DNA from: Paramuribaculum sp.
GTDB taxonomy: Bacteria; Bacteroidota; Bacteroidia; Bacteroidales; Muribaculaceae
NCBI GenBank assembly: GCA_029058705.1
Contig: JAIDXA010000103.1
Coordinates: 1 to 13,684 of the forward strand
DNA length: 13,684 nucleotides
Reading direction: 5' to 3'
Shown here piece by piece: positions 5,657 to 13,684 of the stretch. Under the pieces are notes generated by a model. It did no database searches and had not been told where the DNA came from. It saw nothing but the letters and a program-made list of their open reading frames with translations. The translations under genes were made by a program, and so were the position numbers. The first letter of the stretch is position 1; each line of letters begins with the position of its first letter.

Positions 5657-8467
5657 TTACATCGGCCTCCGGCCACCTGGACCTCCGGGGCCTCCGGGTC
5701 CCATACGTCTTTCCCGCGACGCCGGTTCATTGCCCTTACCGAACGTATTGAACCGATAGCTGACTGTGAACATGAAATAACGGGTCAGATCGTTGTAGGC
5801 GATATCGTCGATATAGTTGGCCGACGTTGTCCGTTGAATATTTGATTTCTGTTGCAGAAGATCATAAGCCTTGAGCGAAAAAGTCAGCGACTTGTCGCGA
5901 AGCACCTGATAGGAGATCGAAGCATTCCACATCCACTCGTTCTTGTCATAGCCGGCGGAATATCCGCGTGTTCCGGTATAATTAAGATCGGAATTGAGGA
6001 TAATCCCTATCGGCGTATAATAATATGCCGAGAAGTTGCCGCCATAATTATGAACCGTCATGTTGCTGCTGGTCTGAAGAGTGTTGGAGATATTCTGAAT
6101 GGAATAGCGCGGCCTCAGTTCAAACTCCAGATTATCGGGACGGAATGCGATCGATGGCATAAGATTGACTGAAACCGAGAAACTGCGGTTTCGGTTTCCA
6201 TTATTGAATCCGATCTGCTGGTTGAACATCGTGAAGACATGGGCAGAGACCTGCCACGCCTTGTTGCGCAACGGCTGCGACATCATTGCCATGAGACGTC
6301 CGTTCCACACTCCGTTGACATTCTGATAGGTGGTGGTAGCCCCGCCGGTCTGCGAGTCATAGGTAGTGCGTGACACTATACTGTTCTGGGTCACGGCAAA
6401 ATCGCCCATCACCATGATCGAACGCTGCGCGGCCATGTTGAAGCCCTGGTATCTCAGGCGCACATTATGCGAAAACGAAGGATCGAGATTAGGATTACCG
6501 ACAACTATGTTCATCGGATTGGAAAGATCGGCAACCGGTTGCAATTGTGTCATGGACGGTTGCGAAGAACGCCCCATGTAGTTCAACTGCAACGATGCGC
6601 TTTTGCCCATCTTATACCGATAACGCAGAAACGGAGCGAAATTCCACACCCAGCGGGTCGGTATGCTTTTGGCATCGGTTATCAGATTCTCGCTTTTCGA
6701 CATCGACGGGACCAGCGACAGCCCTACATCAAGATTGTGTGTTTTCGATACATGCTTGTAGCCGAAACGGACATCCTGTGTCATGAAATCATTCCGGAAA
6801 CGGTTGGAAAGCGAATCGTTGAGAACAGATGTCGAATAGTCGATATCCGGAAGGACTCCCGTCTCCATGCCATCGGGATAAACCACGGGATGGTCATAGA
6901 CGAGTTTGTCCGTATTGTTCCAGCGATACTGCGCACGGTAGGCAAACGTAAGGAAATTCCCCTTTTTGGGATCGCCCAGAGGCTCGGTCCATGTCAGACG
7001 GCCTGAGGCCATGTCGCTCCACGTATGGTTGTCCTCAAACTGGTCGTAGACATCGATCGAATCGTTGAACAGATAGAAGAGCGAACGCGAATAGGCGTCG
7101 GTATATTCCCTCACATTCGAATGACTGTAGCGGAGGTTGACAGAGAATGACCGTCCCGGCTTATTTCTGAAATTATGGGAGTAGATCAGCGAGCCTCCGA
7201 ATTCAAACGATTTTCCGCGCGATGACTCGCGGTTGAAAGTGTTGCTGACACGGGTGCGCGACGGATCGCCCGCCATGACAAGCGTCGAGTCCACCGAATT
7301 CGAAAGATTCCGGTTGAACGATATGTTGGGACGGAAGTCGATTGTATTGAACGAGTCGGGTTTCCACTCTATCCGGAAATCCGCCCTGACGTTATGTCCA
7401 CGATCCCGATTGTCTTTCCAAAGGTTTGAAAACGAGACAGAGTCGGCAAACAGCCGCTCCCGATTTGTTGTCTGGATACTCTTACGGTCCGTATGGCTGT
7501 ACATCACATCGCCCCCGACCCTGAATTTCTCGCCATTCCCGACATTGAAGTTGACACCGAACGCCTGTGATGTATTGATCCCGTTCGTTCCGCCGAAACG
7601 CCGGAATCTGCCACCATTGCTGTCTGTAAAGCCAAGTTCGTTGATGTTATTGAAATTTCCGAGAAGAGTCACCTGGTTGTCGTTCCAGAATCGGTTGACA
7701 TTAAACGATCCCATGTAGCGGCTGTCTGTTCCGTAACCGCCTTCGACAGTGCCGAAATAACCGTTTTTCATTCCAGGTTTGACAGTGAGATTAATGACAG
7801 TCTCGTCCTCACCGTCATCAACGCCCGTCAATCTGGCAAGATCGCTTTTACGGTCAACCACCTGCAGCTTTTCAATCATATTGACTGGAAGATTTTTGGA
7901 TGCCACTTTAGGGTCATCGCTGAAAAACTCCTTGCCGTCGATAAGAATCTTCGTCACCTCTTTGCCGTTGGCTGTTATTTTACCGTCGCTGTCGACTTCC
8001 ACTCCCGGCAGACGTTTGAGAAGATCTTCAACAACAGCATTGGGCTGGGTCTTATACGTGTCGGCATTATATTCGATCGTATCCTCCATAACTTTGACAG
8101 GAGTCTTCACCCCTGTGACACGAACCTCGCCGAGAAGAATCGTATTCGAACCGAGAACGACCGGTTCGAGTTCGACATTATTCTTTCCCACAGAGGTCTG
8201 CGTGAAGTTATCGTTATATCCCAGATATTTAGTCTGGACAAGATATTTACCGGCCTTGACTTCAGGGATTGAATAATAGCCATCCGCATCGGTAACTGTC
8301 CCTGTGACAAACGATGAATCTCGGGCTGAAAGCAAGCGGATGCTCGCGCCTGTCACCGGCTCCCCGTCGCTGTCAAGCACTTTTCCGCGAATCACCATTG
8401 AATACGCAGTGGCCGAAACCGCTGCAAGAACGGCAATGATAAATAATTTTCTTAAAGACGTTTGCAT
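5657..8467 (-). CDS. TonB-dependent outer-membrane beta-barrel family protein
   Basis: The 936-residue product begins MQTSLRKLFIIAVLAAVSAT, a signal peptide cleaved near residue 22. A carboxypeptidase-regulatory-like beta domain follows (about 26-105: GKVLDSDGEPVTGASIRLL, TDADGYYSIPEVKAGKYLV). Next is a TonB plug-like region (about 115-225: NAVVEDLLKRLPGVEVDSDG, ILIDGKEFFSDDPK), then a long beta barrel with alternating aromatic strands up to FMFTVSYRFNTF. The domain order fits the outer-membrane beta-barrel family related to TonB-dependent receptors rather than SusC, and there is no SusD gene beside it. The substrate is unknown. The final 27 residues after the last barrel strand are a basic, Gly/Pro-rich tail with GPGGPGGPGG. 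The frame is open to an ATG at 8506, but the start at 8467 is chosen because it puts the signal peptide at the N-terminus. It is divergent from the lipoprotein gene at 8687 and ends at the 5587-5623 terminator. Confidence 0.9.
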   Translation of the reverse strand: MQTSLRKLFIIAVLAAVSATAYSMVIRGKVLDSDGEPVTGASIRLLSARDSSFVTGTVTDADGYYSIPEVKAGKYLVQTKYLGYNDNFTQTSVGKNNVELEPVVLGSNTILLGEVRVTGVKTPVKVMEDTIEYNADTYKTQPNAVVEDLLKRLPGVEVDSDGKITANGKEVTKILIDGKEFFSDDPKVASKNLPVNMIEKLQVVDRKSDLARLTGVDDGEDETVINLTVKPGMKNGYFGTVEGGYGTDSRYMGSFNVNRFWNDNQVTLLGNFNNINELGFTDSNGGRFRRFGGTNGINTSQAFGVNFNVGNGEKFRVGGDVMYSHTDRKSIQTTNRERLFADSVSFSNLWKDNRDRGHNVRADFRIEWKPDSFNTIDFRPNISFNRNLSNSVDSTLVMAGDPSRTRVSNTFNRESSRGKSFEFGGSLIYSHNFRNKPGRSFSVNLRYSHSNVREYTDAYSRSLFYLFNDSIDVYDQFEDNHTWSDMASGRLTWTEPLGDPKKGNFLTFAYRAQYRWNNTDKLVYDHPVVYPDGMETGVLPDIDYSTSVLNDSLSNRFRNDFMTQDVRFGYKHVSKTHNLDVGLSLVPSMSKSENLITDAKSIPTRWVWNFAPFLRYRYKMGKSASLQLNYMGRSSQPSMTQLQPVADLSNPMNIVVGNPNLDPSFSHNVRLRYQGFNMAAQRSIMVMGDFAVTQNSIVSRTTYDSQTGGATTTYQNVNGVWNGRLMAMMSQPLRNKAWQVSAHVFTMFNQQIGFNNGNRNRSFSVSVNLMPSIAFRPDNLEFELRPRYSIQNISNTLQTSSNMTVHNYGGNFSAYYYTPIGIILNSDLNYTGTRGYSAGYDKNEWMWNASISYQVLRDKSLTFSLKAYDLLQQKSNIQRTTSANYIDDIAYNDLTRYFMFTVSYRFNTFGKGNEPASRERRMGPGGPGGPGGRRPM

Positions 8468-8546
8468 TGATAAAGTCATATATCCGGGAGTCTCGTCACC
8501 GAGCAATTCAATCTCCGGAATTAAAAAAATAAAAAAAGCTTACAGA

Positions 8547-8563
8547 TTAACAGACGCTGTTAA
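8547..8563. promoter_or_regulatory. Palindromic operator-like site between the outer-membrane protein and lipoprotein genes
   Basis: TTAACAG (8547-8553) is matched by CTGTTAA (8557-8563) around the 3-base spacer ACG, a perfect 7+7 inverted repeat. A further TTAACAG lies at 8634-8640, and a looser pair TTAACC (8560-8565) / GGTTAA (8584-8589) overlaps. The site sits 80 bases before the minus-strand start at 8467 and about 124 bases before the plus-strand start at 8687. The short arms and lack of a T-tract argue for protein binding rather than termination. No canonical TAnnTTTG box was found for either gene in this region. The regulator is unknown. Confidence 0.45.
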
Positions 8564-8686
8564 CCTAATAAAGTTTAATCCACGGTTAAATTTTTTATAG
8601 AATGTTTCTTTTTCATGGCACATGTCAAAAACTTTAACAGCTCCAGGAACGTCTATATAATGGAACGACTCTTAATTCGTCTAACT

Positions 8687-9130
8687 ATGAAACGTCTGTC
8701 ACACATAATTCCGATAACATTCGCCGCCACTCTATGCGGGTTGGCATCATGCGACGCCGTATGGGACACATCGCTTGACTCCGGGACCCCATACAGCTAC
8801 TATTACGGATGGGACGGCGAATGGCTTCCGACACTGCCTGGAGCGCCGCTCATATCACCTTATTATTATGGCGGATCCGCCTACCCTATCGGCGGATGGG
8901 GGCCGGTCCACAGACCCGGATACGGCCCGGTCATCGCTCCCGTAAGACCCAATACCCCCTCCGGAACAATCCGGCCGGGACAGTCCGCGACACCCCTTCC
9001 ACCGGCGTCAACGCGCCCGTCAAAGCCTGCTGTCCCGGCAAATCCGTTGCCGACCGGCTCCAATCCCGGACTGCAGGTCCCCCCTCCCGGAACAGGAATA
9101 ACATTCCATCCCGATCAGGGACGCCACTGA
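8687..9130 (+). CDS. Small Tyr/Gly/Pro-rich lipoprotein, unknown function
   Basis: The 147-residue product starts MKRLSHIIPITFAATLCGLASC, a lipoprotein signal with lipobox LASC and lipidated Cys22. The mature part is about 126 residues. Its first third is aromatic and Gly-rich (PYSYYYGWDGEW, SPYYYGGSAYPIGGWG), and the rest is Pro-rich low-complexity sequence (VRPNTPSG, PLPPASTRPSKPAVP, VPPPGTG) ending HPDQGRH. Only one acidic residue directly follows the Cys, so it does not show a strong Bacteroidetes surface-export signal. I do not recognise a domain. The frame is open upstream to 8615, but the ATG at 8687 places the lipid signal at the N-terminus. It is divergent from the outer-membrane beta-barrel gene, with a palindromic site between them; a shared role at the outer membrane is inference. 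Confidence 0.8.
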   Translation: MKRLSHIIPITFAATLCGLASCDAVWDTSLDSGTPYSYYYGWDGEWLPTLPGAPLISPYYYGGSAYPIGGWGPVHRPGYGPVIAPVRPNTPSGTIRPGQSATPLPPASTRPSKPAVPANPLPTGSNPGLQVPPPGTGITFHPDQGRH

Positions 9131-9231
9131 CCGGTTTCTCCATCCGGCAAAAATGCATCATGGCATTCGTTAAATTTGGTTTAAAAACAAACTTCTTTTA
9201 ACGAGCAGCATAATGTTATGCCAAAAATTAG

Positions 9232-9239
9232 TAATTTTG
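9232..9239 (+). promoter_or_regulatory. -7 box of the pyrG promoter
   Basis: TAATTTTG matches TAnnTTTG exactly, 30 bases before the GTG start of pyrG. It implies a leader of about 20-25 bases. The wider core TTAGTAATTTTG (9228-9239) is identical to that of the hpt promoter. No clear -33 TTTG is present. Confidence 0.6.
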
Positions 9240-9269
9240 TCGCTTGGAAAAAATCATTTATATTATAAC

Positions 9270-10895
9270 GTGAAACCAAAATACATTTTTGTCACAGGAG
9301 GCGTTGTTTCCTCATTGGGAAAAGGAATCATATCCGCATCGCTTGCTTGTCTGCTCAAAGCCAGAGGCTACCGTGTAACAATCCAGAAGTTCGATCCATA
9401 CATCAATATCGATCCCGGCACACTGAACCCTTATGAGCATGGCGAATGCTATGTGACAACCGACGGTCGCGAAACAGACCTCGACCTCGGCCACTACGAA
9501 CGTTTCACCAACGTCCGGACAACCAAAGCCAACAATATAACGACCGGACGCATCTACCAGAACGTCATAGACAAGGAACGCCGAGGCGACTTTCTCGGCA
9601 AAACCGTCCAGATAGTCCCACACATCACAGATGAGATCAAACGCAACATCAAACTGCTCGGCAACACCGGAGAATATGACTTCATAATAACCGAAATCGG
9701 AGGGACTGTAGGCGACATCGAATCGCTTCCCTTCCTTGAAGCGGTCAGACAGCTGCGATGGGAGCTCGAATCCGACAGCCTGTGCATTCATCTTACCTAC
9801 ATGCCATACCTTAAGGCTGCCAAGGAACTCAAGACCAAACCGACCCAACACTCGGTCAAAAAGCTCCAGGAACTTGGAATACAACCCGACGTGCTCATTC
9901 TACGCACTGAACATGACATTCCGGTCTCGATGCGGCGCAAGATCGCGCAATTCTGCAATGTCTCCCCCGACGCCGTGTTCCAGTCCATCGACCTCCCGTC
10001 GATCTACGAAGTGCCCGTTGCGATGCACAACCAACACCTCGACGACGTCATACTGAACAAAACCGGAGTGAATGATGCCGCCGAACCCCACATGGAACCA
10101 TGGCTCGCATTTCTCGACAAACTCCACAACGCGAAAGAAACCGTCCGCATCGGACTTGTCGGAAAATATGTCGAACTGCAGGATGCATATAAATCGATCA
10201 ACGAATCACTGTTGCAGGCCGCAACCTACTGCGACCGAAAACTCGACCTCGTCTATGTCCACAGCGAGAAACTGAACGACTATAACGCCGGGGAAAAACT
10301 TTCGGAAATGGACGGTGTCATAATTGCGCCTGGCTTCGGCCAACGCGGAATCGACGGTAAATTCTCGGCTCTGAAATGGTGTCGCGAACACGACGTTCCA
10401 ACCTTCGGGATATGCCTTGGAATGCAGTGTATGGTAATTGAATTCGCCCGCAACGTTCTCGGGCTCGCGAATGCCAACTCAACGGAAATGGATCCCTCGA
10501 CCACGGCCAACGTCATAGACCTCATGGAAGAGCAGAAAAGCATCTCTAACCTCGGAGGCACAATGCGTCTCGGAGCTTATGAATGCCGCCTCGCTCCCGG
10601 AAGCCTTGCGGCGGAAGCCTACGGAAAGGAAATTGTCAGCGAACGCCACCGTCACCGCTTTGAATTCAACAGCGACTACCGCGCTGAATTTGAAAATTCA
10701 GGAATGTCCTGTACAGGCGAGAATCCCGACACACGACTCGTTGAAATTGTCGAGATTCCTGGAAAAAGATGGTTTCTCGGAACGCAATATCATCCGGAAT
10801 ACACCTCTACCGTTCTCTCTCCCTCACCTCTGTTCCTTTCCTTCATGCGCGCCGCCATAGAATATGGAGCAGAAAAACAATCCGACATCCACTAA
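9270..10895 (+). CDS. pyrG: CTP synthase (glutamine-hydrolysing)
   Basis: The 541-residue cytoplasmic enzyme makes CTP from UTP, ATP and glutamine, the last step of pyrimidine nucleotide synthesis. The N-terminal synthetase domain (about 1-270) starts KPKYIFVTGGVVSSLGKGI with the ATP-binding SSLGKG loop, and contains KFDPYINIDPGTLNP and the EIGGTVGDIESLPF motif. The C-terminal class I glutaminase domain (about 300-541) has GICLGMQ with nucleophile Cys382 and the His508/Glu510 pair in QYHPEY. Start choice: the frame is open to an ATG at 9213, but that lies upstream of the -7 box at 9232-9239. The GTG at 9270 immediately precedes the conserved N-terminus and gives the normal family length. yidC follows after 33 bases. 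Confidence 0.97.
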   Translation: MKPKYIFVTGGVVSSLGKGIISASLACLLKARGYRVTIQKFDPYINIDPGTLNPYEHGECYVTTDGRETDLDLGHYERFTNVRTTKANNITTGRIYQNVIDKERRGDFLGKTVQIVPHITDEIKRNIKLLGNTGEYDFIITEIGGTVGDIESLPFLEAVRQLRWELESDSLCIHLTYMPYLKAAKELKTKPTQHSVKKLQELGIQPDVLILRTEHDIPVSMRRKIAQFCNVSPDAVFQSIDLPSIYEVPVAMHNQHLDDVILNKTGVNDAAEPHMEPWLAFLDKLHNAKETVRIGLVGKYVELQDAYKSINESLLQAATYCDRKLDLVYVHSEKLNDYNAGEKLSEMDGVIIAPGFGQRGIDGKFSALKWCREHDVPTFGICLGMQCMVIEFARNVLGLANANSTEMDPSTTANVIDLMEEQKSISNLGGTMRLGAYECRLAPGSLAAEAYGKEIVSERHRHRFEFNSDYRAEFENSGMSCTGENPDTRLVEIVEIPGKRWFLGTQYHPEYTSTVLSPSPLFLSFMRAAIEYGAEKQSDIH

Positions 10896-10928
10896 ACAGA
10901 TATCCAACTAACGAAGTAAAAACGCCCG

Positions 10929-13019
10929 ATGAACAAAACCAATTTTCTTGGCATCCTGCTGATGGGAGCAGTCATAATGCTTTTCATGTACATCAACCAG
11001 CCGTCAGCCGAACAACGTGCGGAAATGGCTGAAAAAGCACGTCAGGAACAAGCCCAAGCCCAGCAATCAGACGTAGATACAGCCGCTAAACTGACTGACA
11101 CCCTTGTCACCCCGCAGGAACGTCAGACAATAATCTCGACCATTCGCGAATTCGGGTCGAAAGACTCCGCCGGTGTCGTCACACTCACTGCGCCCAAAGT
11201 GCGCATGACTTTGACTGCCGACTCGATTGTCGGAGGCATCGTATCCATAAGCGACGGAACACAGGTGGCGCTCAACGGCATTCTCACATCAAGCTATGGC
11301 TCTCTCCCCCGCGAAAAAGCCGCCGAAGCCTGCGCCACCCTTAGAAAGGCACTTGCCGACGTTGCCCGCTACAAAGGATTCTCCGCCCATCTTGGAGGCG
11401 ACTCGACCACAGTGCGTCTCGAGAACTCACGCCTGGCTCTTGACATATCAAACAAAGGCGCTGTGATAGCCCGCGCTGCCGTCAAAGGCTACAGCCGTTT
11501 CGACTCGACCGAAGTCACTCCGATCGAACCCGGAGCCGACAGCTACGGCTTCACACTGACATCGGCAAGCCAGCGATTCAACACGAGCGATTTCTTCTTC
11601 AACGTAACCGAACAGACCGATTCGACCGTCACACTCAAGCTCCAGCTTGGCGACGGTGCTTCATGGGGCATCCGGTACACATTGCCCGCCGACAGCTATC
11701 TCGTCGGCATGGAAATCATTCAGGAAGGCATGAATAAAGTCATTCCGCCGTCGGCAACCACAATGGAGTTCAACTGGAATCAAAAGATGGCCCGCAACGA
11801 AGAAGGACGCATGTTTGAAGAGCAGAACTCTGCCATTTATTATATGAATGCAGGTGGCGATGTAGATTATCTCAGCGAGAATTCAGAAGATTCGGATGAA
11901 ATCACACAGCGAATCAAATGGATCGGCTACAAAAACCAGTTCTTCTCGACAATATTCATTCCCGACGGAAACTTCAACGGAGCCAATCTCTCTTCAACCC
12001 CTCTCAAAGAAAACGCCGCATTTCTTAAAAACCTAACGACTCAGGCCGAACTTGACTACTCTTCGACACTTGCCACTCCGGCAGCTTTCACAATCTTCAT
12101 CGGCCCCAACTCCTATCCGCTCCTGTCGGATCTCGAGGAGACAATCACCCCCGACGAAAACCTCCATCTGACAAAACTCATTCCCCTCGGATGGACTCTT
12201 TTCAGATGGATCAACACCCTGATCGTAATTCCGGTATTCACTCTCCTTGGCAAATACATAGCTTCATACGGAATCATAATTCTCCTGCTGACAATCTTCA
12301 TCAAGCTCATCCTCTTTCCATTCACCTACAAGAGCTACATGTCACAGGCCAAGATGCGCGTACTCGCTCCCGAAATCAAGGAAATCAACGACAAATATCC
12401 TGGTCAGGAAAACGCCATGAAACGCCAGCAGGAATCAATGGCGCTCTATTCAAGAGCCGGCGCATCGCCCATGTCCGGCTGTCTGCCCATGCTGCTCCAG
12501 ATGCCTATCCTTATCGCCATGTTCCGTTTCTTCCCGTCGGCAATTGAGCTGCGCGGACAATCATTCCTCTGGGCAGCCGACCTCTCGGCGCCCGACTACA
12601 TCATCTCGCTGCCGTTCGCCATACCCTTCCTTGGCAGCAAGCTGTCGCTATTCTGCCTTTTGATGACTGCCACCAACATCATCTACACCCGTATAAACAT
12701 GCAGAACCAGCCCGGCGGCAACTCAATGCCCGGAATGAAATGGATGATGTATCTCATGCCAGTCATGTTCCTGTTCTTCTTCAACAACTATGCGGCAGGT
12801 CTCAGCTACTACTACTTGCTTTCACTGCTCATCACGATTATCCAGACATACATCTTCCGTCAGGTAGTCAATGAAGAAAAAGTCCGCGCGACGATGAAAG
12901 CCAACGCAAAAAAACCGAAGAAAAAATCCGGATTCATGGCCCGTCTCGAAGAAGCACAGCGCCAGCAGCAGGCAATGCTTCGCGAACAGGAAAAACAACG
13001 CGCCAAGAAACGTCGTTAA
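10929..13019 (+). CDS. yidC: Membrane protein insertase YidC
   Basis: The 696-residue inner-membrane protein inserts and folds membrane proteins, alone or with the Sec translocon. It has an N-terminal transmembrane anchor (about 5-22), a low-complexity Ala/Gln/Glu-rich linker, a large periplasmic beta domain (about 70-390), then the conserved five-helix core (about 420-650). The core contains the FIKLILFPFTYKSYMSQAKM segment, in which Lys459 takes the place of the groove arginine of E. coli YidC. The cytoplasmic loop with KEINDKYPGQENAMKRQQE, the GCLPMLLQMPI motif and the FFFNNYAAGLSYYY helix follow. The C-terminus is strongly basic (KKPKKKSG ... QRAKKRR), as in other members where such tails contact ribosomes. 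It lies 33 bases after pyrG and 38 before ftn with no terminator visible between them. Confidence 0.97.
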   Translation: MNKTNFLGILLMGAVIMLFMYINQPSAEQRAEMAEKARQEQAQAQQSDVDTAAKLTDTLVTPQERQTIISTIREFGSKDSAGVVTLTAPKVRMTLTADSIVGGIVSISDGTQVALNGILTSSYGSLPREKAAEACATLRKALADVARYKGFSAHLGGDSTTVRLENSRLALDISNKGAVIARAAVKGYSRFDSTEVTPIEPGADSYGFTLTSASQRFNTSDFFFNVTEQTDSTVTLKLQLGDGASWGIRYTLPADSYLVGMEIIQEGMNKVIPPSATTMEFNWNQKMARNEEGRMFEEQNSAIYYMNAGGDVDYLSENSEDSDEITQRIKWIGYKNQFFSTIFIPDGNFNGANLSSTPLKENAAFLKNLTTQAELDYSSTLATPAAFTIFIGPNSYPLLSDLEETITPDENLHLTKLIPLGWTLFRWINTLIVIPVFTLLGKYIASYGIIILLLTIFIKLILFPFTYKSYMSQAKMRVLAPEIKEINDKYPGQENAMKRQQESMALYSRAGASPMSGCLPMLLQMPILIAMFRFFPSAIELRGQSFLWAADLSAPDYIISLPFAIPFLGSKLSLFCLLMTATNIIYTRINMQNQPGGNSMPGMKWMMYLMPVMFLFFFNNYAAGLSYYYLLSLLITIIQTYIFRQVVNEEKVRATMKANAKKPKKKSGFMARLEEAQRQQQAMLREQEKQRAKKRR

Positions 13020-13057
13020 TATAATATCACAACAACACAACAAACACCCAGACCCAT

Positions 13058-13579
13058 ATGATCTCACCTAAAATCCAGACTGCAATCAACGACCAGATCA
13101 ATGCTGAATTCTGGTCTGCATACCTCTATCTCTCAATGGCCATGAACTTCGAATCGAAAGGCCATGCCGGAGTTGCCAACTGGTTCCGGATTCAATTCCG
13201 CGAAGAACAGGCTCACGCCGAAATCCTGATCAACTACCTCAACCAACGCGGAGGCCGCGTTGTTCTCGCCCCGATAGCAGCTGTCGAAACAGAATGGGCT
13301 ACGCCCCTTGCTGCATTCGAGGCCACTCTCGAACACGAGCAGAAAGTCACATCACTGATCAACAATCTCTTCGCACTCGCTGAAGAAGAAAAAGACTACG
13401 CAACCCGCGATCGCCTCGCCTGGTTTGTCAGCGAACAAGTCGAAGAAGAAGACAACTGCCGCCAGCTGATCGACAAATACCGTCTTATAGCAGACAACGG
13501 AATGGGGTTATACATGCTTGATCAGGAACTTGCAACACGCACCTACGCTGCTCCATCGCCACTTTCCACAGCTGAATAA
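13058..13579 (+). CDS. ftn: Ferritin-like iron storage protein (Ftn family)
   Basis: The 173-residue protein belongs to the non-haem bacterial ferritins, which oxidise Fe(II) and store ferric iron inside a 24-subunit cytoplasmic shell. The ferroxidase ligands expected from E. coli FtnA are all present at the same numbers: Glu17, Tyr24, Glu50, His53, Glu94, Gln127 and Glu130. The motifs NAEFWSAYLYLSMA (15-28) and FREEQAHAE (47-55) are typical. There is no haem-binding methionine at the bacterioferritin position that I can identify, so Ftn rather than Bfr is favoured. The ATG at 13058 follows an A/C-rich leader without an obvious SD sequence. The gene may be read through from yidC; I could not find a separate TAnnTTTG box. 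A strong terminator follows 29 bases after the stop. Confidence 0.95.
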   Translation: MISPKIQTAINDQINAEFWSAYLYLSMAMNFESKGHAGVANWFRIQFREEQAHAEILINYLNQRGGRVVLAPIAAVETEWATPLAAFEATLEHEQKVTSLINNLFALAEEEKDYATRDRLAWFVSEQVEEEDNCRQLIDKYRLIADNGMGLYMLDQELATRTYAAPSPLSTAE

Positions 13580-13608
13580 ATCCGGAAAATCACAACAACC
13601 AAATTGAT

Positions 13609-13642
13609 GAGGCTGTGTCAAAATAGGCGCAGCCTCTTTTTT
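13609..13642 (+). terminator. Rho-independent terminator after ftn
   Basis: GAGGCTG (13609-13615) pairs with CAGCCTC (13630-13636). Four further inner pairs, including two G-U, extend the stem to 11, with loop AAAATA. A run of six T follows at 13637-13642. It ends the pyrG-yidC-ftn block. The remaining 42 bases to the window end show no feature. Confidence 0.88.
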
Positions 13643-13684
13643 ATAACCTGTTGAAAAACATAAAACAAAGCCCTGACTTTCACA

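Noticed and set aside
5661..5705. Short GGP-coding repeats (GGCCTCCGG-like units) as a candidate repeat array
   Set aside because: They are explained by the Gly/Pro codons of the barrel protein tail and are too few for a CRISPR or mobile repeat.
5657..9130. A polysaccharide utilisation locus (SusC/SusD pair)
   Set aside because: The barrel protein is TonB-dependent-receptor-like, but there is no SusD-type lipoprotein or glycoside hydrolase; the neighbouring lipoprotein is too short and is low-complexity.
9312..9884. Minus-strand open frame of 190 codons inside pyrG
   Set aside because: Antisense of a highly conserved enzyme region; no independent evidence.

Overview
The window looks like an ordinary chromosomal core segment of a Bacteroidales bacterium, plausibly a gut Muribaculaceae-type lineage; that family-level guess is inference. 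Signs are -7 promoter boxes of the Bacteroidetes form TAnnTTTG, starts without clear Shine-Dalgarno sequences, a DUF4831 secreted protein, a TonB-dependent outer-membrane protein with a carboxypeptidase-like N-terminal domain, and the neighbour pairs hpt/adk and pyrG/yidC. Base composition is roughly even. I see no tRNA, rRNA, CRISPR array, insertion sequence or phage gene.

Left block (1-1483, minus strand): hpt (purine salvage) is read first, then adk (adenylate kinase), then proC (proline synthesis), which runs off the left edge. hpt and adk are separated by 127 bases holding hairpins; adk and proC nearly touch. A divergent promoter region (1484-1662) separates hpt from a plus-strand pair (1663-4305): a bifunctional NAD(P)HX repair enzyme (nnr) and a secreted DUF4831 protein. 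A perfect palindromic terminator closes that pair.

Middle block (4461-8467, minus strand): two neighbouring small membrane proteins share a nearly identical N-terminal GYF_2 (DUF4339) domain but carry different membrane domains, TM2 in one and DUF805 in the other. Upstream of them, ended by its own terminator, lies a 936-residue TonB-dependent outer-membrane beta-barrel protein with a Gly/Pro/Arg-rich tail and no SusD partner. Divergent from it is a small Tyr/Gly/Pro-rich lipoprotein; the space between them holds a perfect palindrome that resembles an operator.

Right block (9232-13642, plus strand): pyrG (CTP synthase, GTG start), yidC (inner-membrane insertase) and ftn (ferritin) follow each other with gaps of 33 and 38 bases and end at a strong terminator. 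These are housekeeping functions: CTP supply, membrane protein insertion and iron storage.

I found no convincing new multi-gene system. The items most worth a second look are the GYF_2-TM2 / GYF_2-DUF805 pair, the palindrome between the outer-membrane protein and the lipoprotein, the orphan lipoprotein itself, and a 12-base promoter core shared by hpt and pyrG.
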